The translations under genes were made by a program, and so were the position numbers. Under the pieces are notes generated by a model. That model saw only the letters and a list, made by a program, of their open reading frames with translations. It ran no database searches and was not told where the DNA came from. Shown piece by piece: positions 34,906-46,464 of a DNA stretch of 63,074 nt. The stretch is from Mitosporidium daphniae. Lineage: Eukaryota; Microsporidia. Numbering within the stretch: the first letter of the stretch is position 1; the number at the start of each line of letters is the position of its first letter. The DNA lies in contig NW_013546634.1 of assembly GCF_000760515.2 (NCBI RefSeq), positions 1-63,074 of the forward strand. Direction: 5' to 3'.

Positions 34906-37555
34906 TTAAATTTTATTGTTGAACGAGTTGGTCTCCACATTTTTTTCGCGTTCTTTGTTGCCGCTCTTGTTTTGAGTCTTTGTCGGGGTGGCATAGCAAA
35001 TGGGAAGTGCTGGATTCCATGCTTTTGGTTGGCCTGTGACATTTGTGCCGGTGTTTGCCTGATTCGCCCCTGATGTTTGAGGATTAAAGGTGCTCTTAAA
35101 CGATTTCGGGGGGTTCGCATCGTTTGGTTTGGGAGATGCACTTGAAAGACTTCCGGTGGGTTTTATGCTCCCAGAAATATCTTTGTTTTGGCTGCCCCCG
35201 ATTGCCTTGCAAGTGACATTGGCATCTTGGCCTTTTACAGCGCTATTTTGTGCCGATAAATGCCTATAATGAAGCGCACTATTGTACTTTTGCAGTTCGG
35301 TTGCCTCCAACTTTCTTGAATAATTAAAATCCAATGCTTCCGACTCTAACATTTTCAATTGATGCACCAAGTTGGCCAGGACGCTCTTTTTTTCGCTAAT
35401 TGTACTTTGCAGGGGTTGGAGTTTGGAATATGTCGATTGCAGAAGGTCGATTTTTTGAACGAGCCCTAGTCCGCTAGGCACTTCCGTGTCCTGTAGCGCC
35501 TATGGAATTTTAGTGCTCCACGCATACTTTCATCTGACTCAACAACACGTGAATCTTATGTGTGGCGGTTGAAATCATCGAAGAATGGTCGCCGTATTTT
35601 TCCAGCGATTTTTCTATCAACTCGTCCTGGTCCCTTCGGGAGTTGAGCTTCTGTAGCTCATGGTTTAGGTCATCTTCTTGTGAGATGCTCTTGATTTTTA
35701 AAACAAGCGACGTTCTTTCTTCAAGTAGCTTTTTAATCTCCGATATTAAAGGGTACGCTTGCAACTTTGACTGCTGCAAAAGAAGCATATTTCCTGCCTT
35801 CGAATATGCTTGCACGTTTGAATCCAACAGGGAAGACAAATCTGAATCTCGAAGCTGATTGAAGGCGTTTCCAATGTCCAACATCGAAAAATCCAACTGC
35901 TGACACGCCGAAAAAAGGCCATCTAGTTGTAAATTCATGGAGACATTGATATTTGAAGAGGGCTCCCTGATCCATTGATGCTTGTGTTGCTGTCTCAGCA
36001 GCATGTCTTCTTTTTCTTCATCTGAAATCACCTGCTTGATCTGGCAATAATCGACCCACGGCTTACCGTTGACATGCGGGCAAAACAAGACCTTAGTGCT
36101 GAGAAAATGCTGTCCCTTTCAAGCTCAAATGCTTTCGCCCCGGTTTTCACGTCGACATACATTTTCTCCAGGTTTTCCAGCACTTCGGGATTGCTGTACA
36201 ACTTTTCGTACAAATTCAAGTTGCTACTTTTAAAGGAAAACGCGCCGTACCACCTGATGGACTCTTCACTCTCATTGACATTTGAAGTCGCCAGTGAAAT
36301 GATATTTTGCTTCTTCTTTGAATACATGTCAGACAGCAGTTTGATGCCATAGGGAAGCAGAGAGCGAAAAAGCCCCAGTTCTGCTTTATTGCTTTGCAAC
36401 AAGAAGGCTGGAAAACTGGAAACAGCCAATGTGGCTCTTGGAAGAATCGATAAGGAATGATACTCGGGCACCCTTTCGTGATAAATGGTGCTATTGTCTT
36501 TGGTGGCCGATTTCAGCGCAAGCTCAACCCGGCGCAAGTAAATAAGAACTTCGTCAGAAAATTCCAGTGGAAATAGCTTTACACTTTCTTTTGCCTTTCT
36601 TGCAAGGTCAAACGACAGACCCAACCTTGCAACCTCCTCGCCATAATGGGACGTTTCATGGAGCTCCTGGGATTTATAGAACTGCGCAAGGCTAAAATAA
36701 AGCAGGGATTTCGCTCTGATTCGCTCAAGAAACGTCTCTCCGTAGCATAAATCCAGGGGCGGAATGGTCAGATCTTCATATGCCGACTCATAATAATCGG
36801 CCGTGGACACCGCTATTTTCAGCAGCAACGCGGTCGTGGATGAGTCTGTGGAAAATAGCGTCAAATACCTTGTAGAGCCTTTTTGTAAAAGCATTCTTGG
36901 GCCAATGAAAGCATCAGCTTATAAAGGCCACAAAGCGACTTTATGGACAGGTCGCAACACTCGGGGGCCGCATATTCGCCTGCATACTTATCCGCTATGT
37001 GCTGCAGGATCCCGGCAGCGGCCTAAATCAAACATCAAAGCAATACTGAAAAATGAGAGCAAGCGATCTTAATGCCATCTGAAGATATGGAATGCAGGCT
37101 GCTCTGCCCCATTTTGTAATAAACAATGGCGCAATTGTATAAAACAGCCGCCTTTTCAAATTCAATTGCATTGGAAGAAACTACAAACGTCAGTCTGCAA
37201 ATGGGCGCTACTGATTCGCCTGTCTTTTGGCATTGCATTGAGCCAGACAAAGCCGATTTTGACCTAAAATATTGGCAAACATCGTACCCCAGTTGCTCGT
37301 ATCGGAAACTTTGGCTCGATCTCGTTGAGCGAGCCATAGTATCTATCGGTTTTGAAATGCCAATTACTTTGACAAGACCTGCAGGCTGGCTGTGGTTGCA
37401 TCGAACGCCGAAATGGCATCCCTCCTAAGGGCCTCGAGCACGCCAATGTCTGTGGAAAATTTTTCTGCATCGTCCCTGTAATAATTTGTGATGAACGACC
37501 GCAAGGGGCGCTCAAGCGAAACCAAATCAGCATGCTTCAATTCCAAACTAAACAT
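34906..37555 (-). CDS. Bro1-domain protein (BRO1/RIM20/ALIX family)
   Basis: Seven introns (23-35 nt) give 819 residues. The Bro1 domain (about 1-395) shows LERPLRSFI, LNEIEPKFP, FEKAAVLYNCAIVY and LAQECFYKKAL, the latter two in the ESCRT-III-binding fold. A long helical V-like domain (about 450-690) follows, then a low-complexity Asn/Gln/Pro tail ending in KNVETNSFNNKI. Family members bring ESCRT-III (Snf7/CHMP4) to endosomes; BRO1 also recruits the deubiquitinase Doa4, while RIM20 serves pH signalling. I cannot decide which one this is. It abuts the SART3-like gene with 13 bp between start and stop. Confidence 0.9.
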
Positions 37556-37782
37556 TTGCCAAAAAATGTTTGATGCTTTAAAATGGCAAATGGGATGATC
37601 AGTGCCCAGTGCATTTGGGTTGAAATTTTATTTGCAGCGGTGGCAATAAATTTGCCAATGTCGCATTTCAAGGTGTAAAAGTGCGGCCCAAAATATAAAT
37701 TTGCTCCATTGGTCGAATTGTTTCATCAAGACATGATGGCAAGGCGTGGCTTTGTGGCGAGCCCGCATCTTTCTTCGGCCGT

Positions 37783-38682
37783 ATGACGATCGCCCAAATG
37801 CCCGGCTCCAAAAAATGGAATATCTTGCAGGCGACAGTCGGAAATCTTGCAAAGCATCTGGAATCCCTTTCGCCAACAAAATGTGTCATGTTGGAAAAAG
37901 AGCGTTGCGCCAATAACTACCTGGCCGAATGGATTGATCACCAGTCTAAATTCAATAAGGTTTGAGCGTGCCGTTGATTGTTTATAGATCTTCGTCAGCT
38001 ATTGCAGATTTACAGGTAAGCGAACACCATAGCAAATGGCGTAGGGAAATCTTTGGAAGATTGCTTTCAGCAGCTCCAAGGGCTAAGGGTACGCTTTATT
38101 TTGTGTGTTTACCAAAATTTCAGGACAAGGCCGTTCAATATAGCAACATCGTTTCTGCCTTGCAGGAGCAATCAGCATACAATGAAGCGCGTATTGTGGA
38201 CCTGGAGGGCTCGGCCGTCAAATCGTCCACCGAAATTTCTACTTTGGATAGAAAATTGTCCGAAACGACAGACCAAATCTGCCAGACATCAATCAAGATC
38301 CTGGCTCTAGACGAACAGGTACTTTTTTTGCTAACTTTAGAATTCGAGAACAGTCAAAGAGGTGGAGTCTAAACTCCAATTGCTTCAAGTAAGAGTGATA
38401 TGATGCACCTGATTTCTAGGACAATTTGGTTCGGAAATCCCACTCACGAGCGTCCCAAATAAGGTTTGGTTGGCAAAAGCCGCTAACATATACAGGGCAT
38501 TCATCTTTGCATTGTGCTTCGTCATCCTCGATGGCCGTTTCTTTTTGATTCAAAAGATTTTGAAGATATTGACACATGCGATTTTCAGCGGCAAATCGCA
38601 CAGGGATTTGATTGACCGCTCAATCCGAATGGCCGTTTTGGCGCTGGCATTTTTGGTTGGCAAGTATAAATTGTTCGCCTAG
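37783..38682 (+). CDS. Coiled-coil protein with C-terminal membrane segments
   Basis: Six introns (22-35 nt) join small exons into 240 residues. Residues about 80-160 are a coiled coil (QEQSAYNEARIVDLEGSAV, STLDRKLSETTDQI, VKEVESKLQLLQ), followed by one hydrophobic stretch (AFIFALCFVILDGRFFLI) and a second near the end (MAVLALAFLVGKYKLF). It looks like a tail-anchored tether or scaffold. I do not recognise a family. All six junctions keep phase and show consensus ends, so the model is likely real despite exons as short as about 30 nt. It is divergent from the Bro1 gene. Confidence 0.65.
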
Positions 38683-38764
38683 CCTGGGGTGGGTGCCATT
38701 TGGATTCCAAATTTTACCCAATAAATAAATCCAAGCAAATTCAATTAATTTACAATCAGGATAG

Positions 38765-40355
38765 ATGATGGCGGTGCCGCTGACTTTGATTTTCCTTCTC
38801 ATGCTGTGCCTTTCCGTCTTGCATGCGGGAAGGCCTAAAGAACTTTTGGAAATACAGCAGCTCGCAAGCGGAATATTTTGCAAATTTGGGGTTTCCTTTG
38901 AAATTCCTGTGCCTCCTGCCCAAAATGTACTGACATTGCCACAAGGTATGCATGTCTTTGACCTTTGGCATACTAGACGTTGAGTTTCCTCTGCCCATAT
39001 TGCGACTGTTTCGCTCGATCTCTAAAATGGACTCTCTTGTATTTTCGATCACAAGTGGGCGCCACCCAAATCTTGCGGTCAATCCATCTGGATGCTTTAT
39101 TGAGACCGTATTGACAAGCGAAAGCCAAATAGTGTGGAGGGATTGGAAGATGATAACATCCTCTCTATCCTCTTTGTTTAGTGTTTCTTTGGAAAATATG
39201 ACCGCTGCCAAGTCTAATCGGGTGGCCATTTTAGCGGATGCAACATCGACGAAGCTAATATCTCATTTTCCCGCCCAGGTCGTTTGTATAGAGAACATTG
39301 AAAAGCTATTACAACTGTCTAGAACCTCCAGTTATGAGTCTTCCGTTAGCTGCCTGCTGAATGTAAAGTCGATTATGAAGAATTCGTATTTTTCTATCGG
39401 CATCACCATGCAGAGAGGACCGACCCTGAAGGTAATTTGTTGCGGCCTTTTTCATAGTTGGATACATTTATGCATGTCCATCTACCTTATTTGCTTGAAA
39501 GCTACTCTACCTTTTCCACTCAACGTTTCTTTACCCCATTCAAATTTGACGACCTGTCCCCGAATGATAACAGTGCAAGTGAAGCATTAGAAAAAGTTAC
39601 CCTCCTTCTCGGTGGGTCGATTCCAAGCACCTTTGACAATGCGTCAATTTTAATTGACGGGGAGCCGCTTTCATATCGAGGACTGGTGTCGGGGTTTGTT
39701 AAAAAAGACAACGAATGCACCTTTTGTGGCGTTATTTCCTTTGAACGATATTACATTCCGTACTCCATTTACAAAGGAAGATTTTCCTATGTGATTAAAA
39801 ACACCGATTTATTTTCTTCCTATAATGTGTCTTTGTTGGACATTATTCCCTGGGAAATAAAATGCTGGTATCATACGCTCGGATTTGATACCCCAAGGCC
39901 ATTTAGCGAATTTGTTTCCAAAATGTTCTCGCGAAAGTCATCCCTTTTTTCAAATGTGAAAATCCATCCCTCTAGCGTTAGGGAATATCCCTCGATTATA
40001 GAAATCAGCGACCTCCTTGTTCCTGCAAATACTACCATTAGGATAACAATGGAAGCAGACAAAAGGTTCTTAAGATATACCGAGTTTCCTTTGGACGCAC
40101 ATAGAGGTTTAGAAATCGGGTTTGGCTATTTCAACTAATCATCGATGTAGGTCAGCTCAATTGAGGGTGGAACTGGATAAAGAAACGCCCTGTTCCATTT
40201 GGTCATCCCCGCTAATTTTGCAATTGCCAGTTCCAGACTTTGCGATGCCCTTCAACGTCCCCGTTTTTATTTCTACCGTTTATGGGATGCTTGTTGTAAG
40301 CATTTTTAATCTCTTCCAAAGGCCAACACTGCGAAAAGTAGCGTCTAAGAAATAA
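38765..40355 (+). CDS. GPI16: GPI transamidase subunit GPI16/PIG-T
   Basis: ER membrane subunit that stabilises the transamidase adding GPI anchors to proteins. Three introns (31, 26, 31 nt) give 500 residues: signal peptide (LTLIFLLMLCLSVLHA), lumenal domain with VVCIENIEKLLQL (the conserved Cys-x-Glu-Asn segment, whose Cys links to Gpi8 in other species), YNVSLLDIIPWEI, and after splicing LQLPVPDFAMPFN just before the single C-terminal span (VPVFISTVYGMLVVSIFNLF) and a basic tail. The PTPDFSMPYN-type motif is diagnostic. Two adjacent ATGs are possible (38765 and 38768). Confidence 0.93.
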
Positions 40356-40425
40356 AAAATCACAACATTCCTCGGCTACTCCTTAAGTATTTATTTATCC
40401 ACCGATCCATCGGTTCATTTCACGC

Positions 40426-42582
40426 TCACGATTTTTTCTTGTGCTGGTTGATGGCGAGAAATGCCTCCTGTGGCACCTCCACATCGCCAATCATCTTGAG
40501 TTTTTTCTTTCCCTCTTTTTGGTGTTCCAAAAGCTTCATCCGACGAGTTGGATCTCCGCCATACTGCGGGATTAGTAAAAATAACAAATACCAATTTGGC
40601 GGTCACATCCTTTCTATATGCCTTGACATTATCTCTTGATATCACGTGCCCCCCTACAGCTGCTTGTAGGGCCACTTCGAATTGCTGCCTTGGAATCAGT
40701 TCCTTTAGTGTTGAAATCAAAGTTTTTCCGATCCCTTGTATTTTCGATCGGTGGCATATCAAAGAAAGGTCAGGGACAACTTTTCTGTTCACAAGACAGC
40801 TAATCTTGACCAGGTCGCTTTCTTCATATCCATCCTCCTCATAATCAAAGCTAAAGCGTAAAGGTCATTCATAATATACGTAACAAAACCGGACGAGATA
40901 CTTTGCACAGTGTCGAAGAAATCAACTATTATTTCTGCTAATGGCAATCGAAAGCCGATCAGCGTTCTGTTCGAATCGACCATGGACATTTGTTGGTGGA
41001 CACCTCGACGCCCCAGCAACAGGGAAAGAATAGGCCCAATTGCCTCTTGTTGTACAATTAATGTAAGACGAACCATCGGCTCCTCGATGCTCAAAATATC
41101 GGGAGATTCCTCGATTCCGGGAAATTCAGAGGTCGAAGATATATATTGAGTCCCCCTGGAGCCTTTGTAATTTATCTGAATCAACGGAAACTCCATGACG
41201 TACCTTATATAGCACGGTGGGCGAAGTAAAAATTACTTCGGCCCCAAATTCCTGCAGTAGTCGCTGCTGGAATACATCCATATGCAGGGATCCTAAAAAC
41301 CCAAGTCTCCATCCTCTTCCAAGAGCGTCACTGGTGTATAAAATACAAAATCTTACCTTGCATCGCAGCAAATCGATATGCTAGAATCATTCAAAAGCAG
41401 CTTTTCGATCGAATCTTTAAGCATATTATATTCGGACGGCTCCTGTGGATATAGTCCAGCGAAAACCTTGCTCTTGGCCTTTTGAAACCCCGGCAAGGGC
41501 GTGATTAGCTTTGCAGAATGGGGATGGAAAATGGTATCTCCAATGAAGCATATCTCGCGGGGGTCCTTTATTCCTAGACATACATATCCGACTTGACCGG
41601 TACTCAACTTCTTTCCTGAGACAAGTTGAGGGGTTATAAATCCAAGCTCCAACACTTCGAATTTCTTTCCATTGGAAGAAAATTGAATCTGTTCGCCTGG
41701 GCTGTTAGCAAAGGCTCGATACTTACCTTTTTTTAAAGAACCATCGACAACAAATATATGACAAACAACGCCCTTATAAGAGTCATATTTTGAATCAAAA
41801 AGAAGTGCTCTTAGCGGTGCATCTGGATTTCCGGGAGGACAAAAGTAAGATATAGCCCTTTACCATGGTACATCGGTTAGGATCCGATCTATACAAGTTA
41901 TCACATTTTCCCCTGTCTTTGCTGAAAGGGGGATGATGGAGTTCCGAGGAATTTCAAAATTCGCCTCAATCTGGTCACCAATAGACGCCAGATTAGCTGT
42001 TGGCAAATCGGTCTTACAGAAAGAAGCGCTCAAATTTACCTTATTAGCAATTGGAATAACACAAAGGCCCTGGCTGAAAGCCAGCCAGAAATTGGCAACC
42101 GTCTGCGCCTGTACGCCCTGCGATGCATCAACAAGGAGCAATGCTCCTTGGCAGGCTGCTATGGCACGAGAAACTTCATATGAGAAATCAATATGTCCAG
42201 GGGTGTCAATAAGATTAAGAAGATATGGCACGTCGTTTTCACCGGACGAACGATATATAAATGAAGCAGTCTAAGGGTTAGGGGTGAAAAAACCTGGGCT
42301 TTAACGGTAATCCCACGTTGCTTTTCAACTAGCAGTGTATCCAAAGAGGGAGTTGAGAGGCCATATTGGTTTGTCTCTACAAAGTAAAATAGAGCCAAAA
42401 CCTCCGTTACAAATCTCTAATAGTCTGTCGGCAAGCGTAGATTTTCCATGGTCAACATGCGCGATAATGCAAAAATTTCGGATTCTTTCAATGGGAAATT
42501 CCATCGATGCCAATATTGAGGCCGAAGCGGTACAAAATTTCCTGAACGGCCAACCATGTCGAATGAGATTTTTAAATTTCAT
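40426..42582 (-). CDS. GUF1: Mitochondrial translation GTPase GUF1 (LepA/EF4)
   Basis: EF4-type GTPase that back-translocates stalled mitochondrial ribosomes. Seven introns, 657 residues. Basic presequence ([13 protein letters not shown]), then G1 AHVDHGKS (about 41-48), RGITVKAQ, G3 DTPGHIDF and G4 ANKVNL, EF4-specific [20 protein letters not shown]-like [25 protein letters not shown] and the C-terminal YGGD and [16 protein letters not shown] blocks. Six introns are canonical (23-29 nt). The third, at 41840-41863, holds an in-frame stop and keeps frame and homology only if it ends in TG rather than AG. Its start codon is 14 bp from that of divergent TAD2. The gene implies a mitochondrion that still makes protein. 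Confidence 0.95.
41840..41863 (-). other. Putative non-canonical GT-TG intron in GUF1
   Basis: In coding orientation the 24-nt segment begins GTAAAGGG and ends CTTACTTTTG. It contains the only in-frame stop (TAA) between two well-conserved GUF1 blocks (ILTDVP and [15 protein letters not shown]). Removing it restores the expected sequence; no AG is available at a suitable place. Confidence 0.6.
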
Positions 42583-42596
42583 TAAAATTTTTTAAA

Positions 42597-43211
42597 ATGG
42601 ATGTCAATGATGACGACGTAGAAATTATGTCCCATGCCTTTGCATTGGCCGAACAAGCATATGAAAATCTCGAGGTCCCTATTGGGTGTGTTATAGTATG
42701 TCCTGTAGCCAAATTTCCTTCCTTATTACCGTCCAACGGAAGGACCTTGGAGGCAGTATGCAAAAACACCCTTCTTATCATTGGAGCAGGCAGAAACAAC
42801 ACCATGGCATCATGTAACGCCACTCGCCATGCAGAAATTGAGGCTATTGATCAAATTACAAAAAGCTTCTGTGACACCATACCGTGGCACCAATGCTCTC
42901 TATATGTGACCGTTGAGCCTTGTATTATGTGCATTGCTGCATTGACCGATTTGGGTAAATTTTGCCGACCTAACTCTTTATGCTTAGGGATTAAAGAAAT
43001 CATATTTGGATGCCATAATGACCGATTTGGAGGGTGTGGTTCTGCCATGAAGCTACCATCGAGTTATTCGGACAACCCCCCAATTACCATCAGACACGGG
43101 GTCTCAGCAAAGGAAGCCATAACACTTCTTCGCCGATTCTACATCAGGGAAAACAAAAGCGCCCCGAAACCAAGAAAAAAAGACAATAGAACACTTAAGG
43201 ACTGCTTCTAA
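42597..43211 (+). CDS. TAD2: tRNA-specific adenosine deaminase catalytic subunit
   Basis: Intronless, 204 residues. Converts A34 to inosine in the wobble position of cytosolic tRNAs, with Tad3. Cytidine-deaminase fold: zinc/catalytic HAE in ATRHAEIEAID and PCIMCIAAL (PCxxC), preceded by VPIGCVIV. The FGCHNDRFGGCGS motif is ADAT2-like. The basic tail (KPRKKDNRTL) fits RNA binding. Such activity is needed for the tRNA-Ser(AGA) of this window, whose A34 is a normal substrate. Start ATG 42597, head to head with GUF1. Confidence 0.93.
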   Translation: MDVNDDDVEIMSHAFALAEQAYENLEVPIGCVIVCPVAKFPSLLPSNGRTLEAVCKNTLLIIGAGRNNTMASCNATRHAEIEAIDQITKSFCDTIPWHQCSLYVTVEPCIMCIAALTDLGKFCRPNSLCLGIKEIIFGCHNDRFGGCGSAMKLPSSYSDNPPITIRHGVSAKEAITLLRRFYIRENKSAPKPRKKDNRTLKDCF

Positions 43212-43278
43212 CCCTAACCCAAAAGCAACTATTTTTATAGCTTCAATTTTGCCTTTATTTAGTAATGATGATGCGCCC

Positions 43279-44943
43279 CTATGATAGTATCTCTGCCGCT
43301 TTGTTGGTCATCGTAGGGACTGGTTTTCCGATCAGCGAATGCTTATATCCATAAAATATGTATATAAGAACACCGATAAATATCCAAGATAGCAGCTGGA
43401 TCCATGTAATTATTTCTACTGTTGACATAATAAATGTGTTCCCCACAATGCTTAGACAGGGAATAAGAGGCATCCATGGACAAAATGTCGACGAGTTTTC
43501 AGATCCGTATCCAAGATTTGTTGGGTTTTTCGGCCCACCTTTTTGTGCATAGAAGATCCAGATTAGTCCAGCAAGGGGCATTCCAGTGAAAACGACTCCA
43601 ACTATGGCAGTCAAAATTGCGGAGTAAGAGGACTGATACAATAGCCATGTCAGTAAATTTCCACACACAAAACAAGGAACCAAGAAATATTTTCTAGAAT
43701 TGTCCGATTTTGCTATAATAACGGAGGAGGCGTTCGTCGTAAATACCAACAGAGCTCCGGTGGAAATAATTTCTACCAGGGAATAAACATTGAAAAACGT
43801 TGCCAACAATGCAGACAAGGTGCAGCAAATCAGAGAGTTCAGGACAGGGACAGATCCTGTCCCTTCCGATCCGGCAGAAAATATTTTTGGAAGCAGTCCA
43901 TCAAGAGAAATTACTTGAAAGATTTTGGGCTGGCCCAGTAGGCAAGCCAAGAGCGTGGCCAATAGCATACACAAGGCACAAACCTTAATAACTATATGAG
44001 CACCATAAAGGCCAGAATCCAAAAATGCAGAAGAAAGAGGAGTATTGACATCGATCATAGAAATCGGAACCATCCCGGTAATGATTAGAGCAACCAGCAT
44101 ATAGAGGGTGGTGGCCAAAGCAAGGGTGCCTAGAACAGCAATTTGCACATGTCGAGGAGAAATTGCATCGGCCACAAACACACAAATGGTGTCAAACCCA
44201 AGGAAAGAATAGATCATTATCAAGGCTCCAGAAATGACTTGCTCGCTTGCAGAGGTCACTTGCTTGCCAGAGGGATCTGTCAAGAAAAACGGAAACCAAT
44301 TGGCGGGGACAACATAAAAACATCCAATTGCCACGATGCAAGAAAGGACAGTGATGTTGATGGTAGCCATCACATTGTTGGTTTTTGTGCCAAAGGAAAT
44401 TCCACACAACACAATGGGGCTAATTAAAACAATAATTAAAAGGGCGACAAAATTGAATACCAGTATGTAGTTGTCTGGATTATCAGAGCCACGAAGCAAA
44501 GGTAATGGATCCAAATAGGGCGACAAAGAAGAGATATACTGAGAAATCGCTACTGCCGTGCACGAGCCAGCAAACGCATACTCCAGGGTAGAGATCCACC
44601 CAAGAAGCCAGCCTATGCCCTCGCCGAGGAAAGTAACCCCCCAGCTATAGGAAGATCCAGATGCGGGAACGATATTCGATAGCTCCAGGTAACACAATGC
44701 TGTCAGACAAGATAGTGCTCCAGCAAGAAAGATGGAAAGCAGCACAGCAGGGCCAGTTACATCCCTTGCTGTCAATCCAATGGTGACATAGATACCACTT
44801 CCAATGGTAGCGGAGATTCCATATGCAAGCAAATGGAACCATGAAAGGTTTTTTTTGTTGTTATTCGAGCTTTGTCTGAATGATTCAGAAAGCGGTTTTC
44901 TGGTAAGTAAGCCCATTAAAATAAAAAATGGATCCCTCACCAA
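43279..44943 (-). CDS. Cationic amino-acid transporter (APC/SLC7-type)
   Basis: Intronless, 554 residues with about 13-14 hydrophobic spans. The N-terminal GSGIYVTIG and the following TGPAVLLSI are the APC substrate-binding signature; ELSNIVPASGSSYSW and FLGFDTICVFVADA match the CAT (SLC7A1-4) branch, which moves arginine and lysine. The C-terminus (KPVPTMTNKAAEIL) is cytosolic. Start at 44943, with an alternative at 44913 (MGLLTRKPL). The absence of introns in a 1.7-kb gene stands out here and could reflect recent acquisition or retrocopying, but base composition looks ordinary. It probably imports amino acids, useful to a parasite. Confidence 0.88.
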   Translation of the reverse strand: MVRDPFFILMGLLTRKPLSESFRQSSNNNKKNLSWFHLLAYGISATIGSGIYVTIGLTARDVTGPAVLLSIFLAGALSCLTALCYLELSNIVPASGSSYSWGVTFLGEGIGWLLGWISTLEYAFAGSCTAVAISQYISSLSPYLDPLPLLRGSDNPDNYILVFNFVALLIIVLISPIVLCGISFGTKTNNVMATINITVLSCIVAIGCFYVVPANWFPFFLTDPSGKQVTSASEQVISGALIMIYSFLGFDTICVFVADAISPRHVQIAVLGTLALATTLYMLVALIITGMVPISMIDVNTPLSSAFLDSGLYGAHIVIKVCALCMLLATLLACLLGQPKIFQVISLDGLLPKIFSAGSEGTGSVPVLNSLICCTLSALLATFFNVYSLVEIISTGALLVFTTNASSVIIAKSDNSRKYFLVPCFVCGNLLTWLLYQSSYSAILTAIVGVVFTGMPLAGLIWIFYAQKGGPKNPTNLGYGSENSSTFCPWMPLIPCLSIVGNTFIMSTVEIITWIQLLSWIFIGVLIYIFYGYKHSLIGKPVPTMTNKAAEILS

Positions 44944-45247
44944 TTATATGTGGCTAATTCCCGATGACTAATTAAATTCGCTGAACAACCAAAACACACC
45001 CAAGTACAAACTATTTATTCGCCCAAAGTATCGGCTATTGCTAAGCAAATGGAATCTCATTTCAATAGCAACTATCTTGTATGATAGATTTTCCGAAGAG
45101 GGACCATCTTGACCAGGAAATGAGGAGAACTATGGAATATAATTAATTTTCACCCCAAATTTGAAAGCCGAATAAATTTGAAAGCCGAAATAACGCCGCA
45201 ACACAACCTAAACTGTGTCATTGCCAAATTATAATTTAAAAAAATAG
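44944..45247. other. 304-bp spacer upstream of SF3A2
   Basis: AT-rich. It holds two copies of AAATTTGAAAGCCGAA (about 45159-45195) and must contain the missing start of SF3A2 if that gene has a first exon; I could not find one. Confidence 0.4.
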
Positions 45248-45915
45248 ATTTCCAACACAGAGAAGGAGCAACCGGTTCTGCTGGCATAGCCAGCATTTCC
45301 GAGACCAATGTTGACAGACGTGAACGGTTAAGAAGACTTGCCTTGGAGACAATAGATCTAGAAAAGGATCCCTATTTTATGAGGAATCATCTTGGCTCCT
45401 ATGAATGTAAGCTTTGCCTTACCATCCATAATAACGAAGGATCTTATCTCTGCCATACCCAAGGGAAAAAACACCAGGCCAACCTTGCAAGACGAGCCTA
45501 CAAGGAAGCAGCTTTGGCTGCTGGAACATCTACCGGAACAAATGTCCCTGTTTCTTTTTCCAGAAAGCCAGCAGCATCAATTCCAAGAATCGGACGTCCC
45601 GGGTACAGATTGATTAAAATGAAAAATTCCGTTGAAAATACTCTTGGGCTTTTAATCCAAATCCATTTCCCTCATATTCTCCAGGATCACTCCTCACCTG
45701 TTCTACAAAAGCCTATCTATAGGTTTATGTCTTCATATGAACAACGGATCGAGGTTCCAGACAAAGATGTCCAATACTTGGTGATTGCAGCGCTTCCATA
45801 TGACACGATATCGTTTAAGATTCCGGCCAGAGAAATCAATCTCTCCCCCGATCTATTTCTTTCCCATTGGGATTCCGAAACCTTTCTTTACACCCTTCAA
45901 TTTTTTTTTAAATAA
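45248..45915 (+). CDS. PRP11: Splicing factor 3A subunit 2 (PRP11), start unresolved
   Basis: U2 snRNP component. The sequence DFQHREGATG, then RRERLRRLALETIDLEKDPYF and NHLGSYECKLCLTIHNNEGSYL with the C2H2 (matrin-type) zinc finger CKLC...H...H, is nearly identical to SF3A2. The C-terminal half has RPGYRLIKMKN and the FRVPDKDVQYL-like block (VPDKDVQYLVIAA). About 220 residues, one exon. No ATG is in frame; the codon where Met should stand is ATA (45244-45246), and AATAG/ATTTCC here looks like an acceptor, so a tiny first exon ending ATGG may lie upstream. Confidence 0.9.
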
Positions 45916-45996
45916 ATTCAGAATGTAACCGAGATGGCGGCTTCCCTAACAAATGTGGTCGTGTGTGGCATTCAAAAACTTGGTATATTTACAAAT

Positions 45997-46464
45997 TTAC
46001 TTGGACACAAGGAACCCGCCCTCGGAAAGACTATAATGTACAAGAAAGGAAATCAGCAGCACGCAAACAACCTTCAGAAGGAATCGAATGACCGAACCAA
46101 ACATCTTGATGATCCGAGCTGCCAGGGAGAAAACCAATAACCCGATCAGTAGTGAAAATAGAATCAAGCCATAATCAACATTGTGGCTTTGGAACCATTT
46201 TGAAATGAAGGCCTGTGGTGAGCCCGTCAATCCAGGCGCATATTTACCAACTTCTTTATGAAATTCTCGGGCCCGCTCAAGTAAAGAATCTGGAAGATGG
46301 ATTTGGATCCAATCGACAAGCGAACATTTTATCCTCTCCATCGATTTGAGTTTCCTTTCAAAATTAAACTTTCCCTGATGCAAAGAAAAGTTTTCAAAAA
46401 TGGCCCTGTAATGGTCCATCCATTCAATTATGGCCAACACATACGCCATCGTGGTTTTTGCCAT
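45997..46464 (-). CDS. Hypothetical membrane protein
   Basis: Single exon, 155 residues from 46464, or 140 from a second ATG at 46419 (MDHYRAIFE). The N-terminal half is helical and charged; the C-terminal half has two close hydrophobic spans (GLILFSLLIGLLVFSLAA and FLLKVVCVLLISFLVHY). The layout suggests an ER or nuclear-envelope protein with a hairpin. No family recognised. It is convergent with SF3A2 (81 bp). Confidence 0.5.
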   Translation of the reverse strand: MAKTTMAYVLAIIEWMDHYRAIFENFSLHQGKFNFERKLKSMERIKCSLVDWIQIHLPDSLLERAREFHKEVGKYAPGLTGSPQAFISKWFQSHNVDYGLILFSLLIGLLVFSLAARIIKMFGSVIRFLLKVVCVLLISFLVHYSLSEGGFLVSK

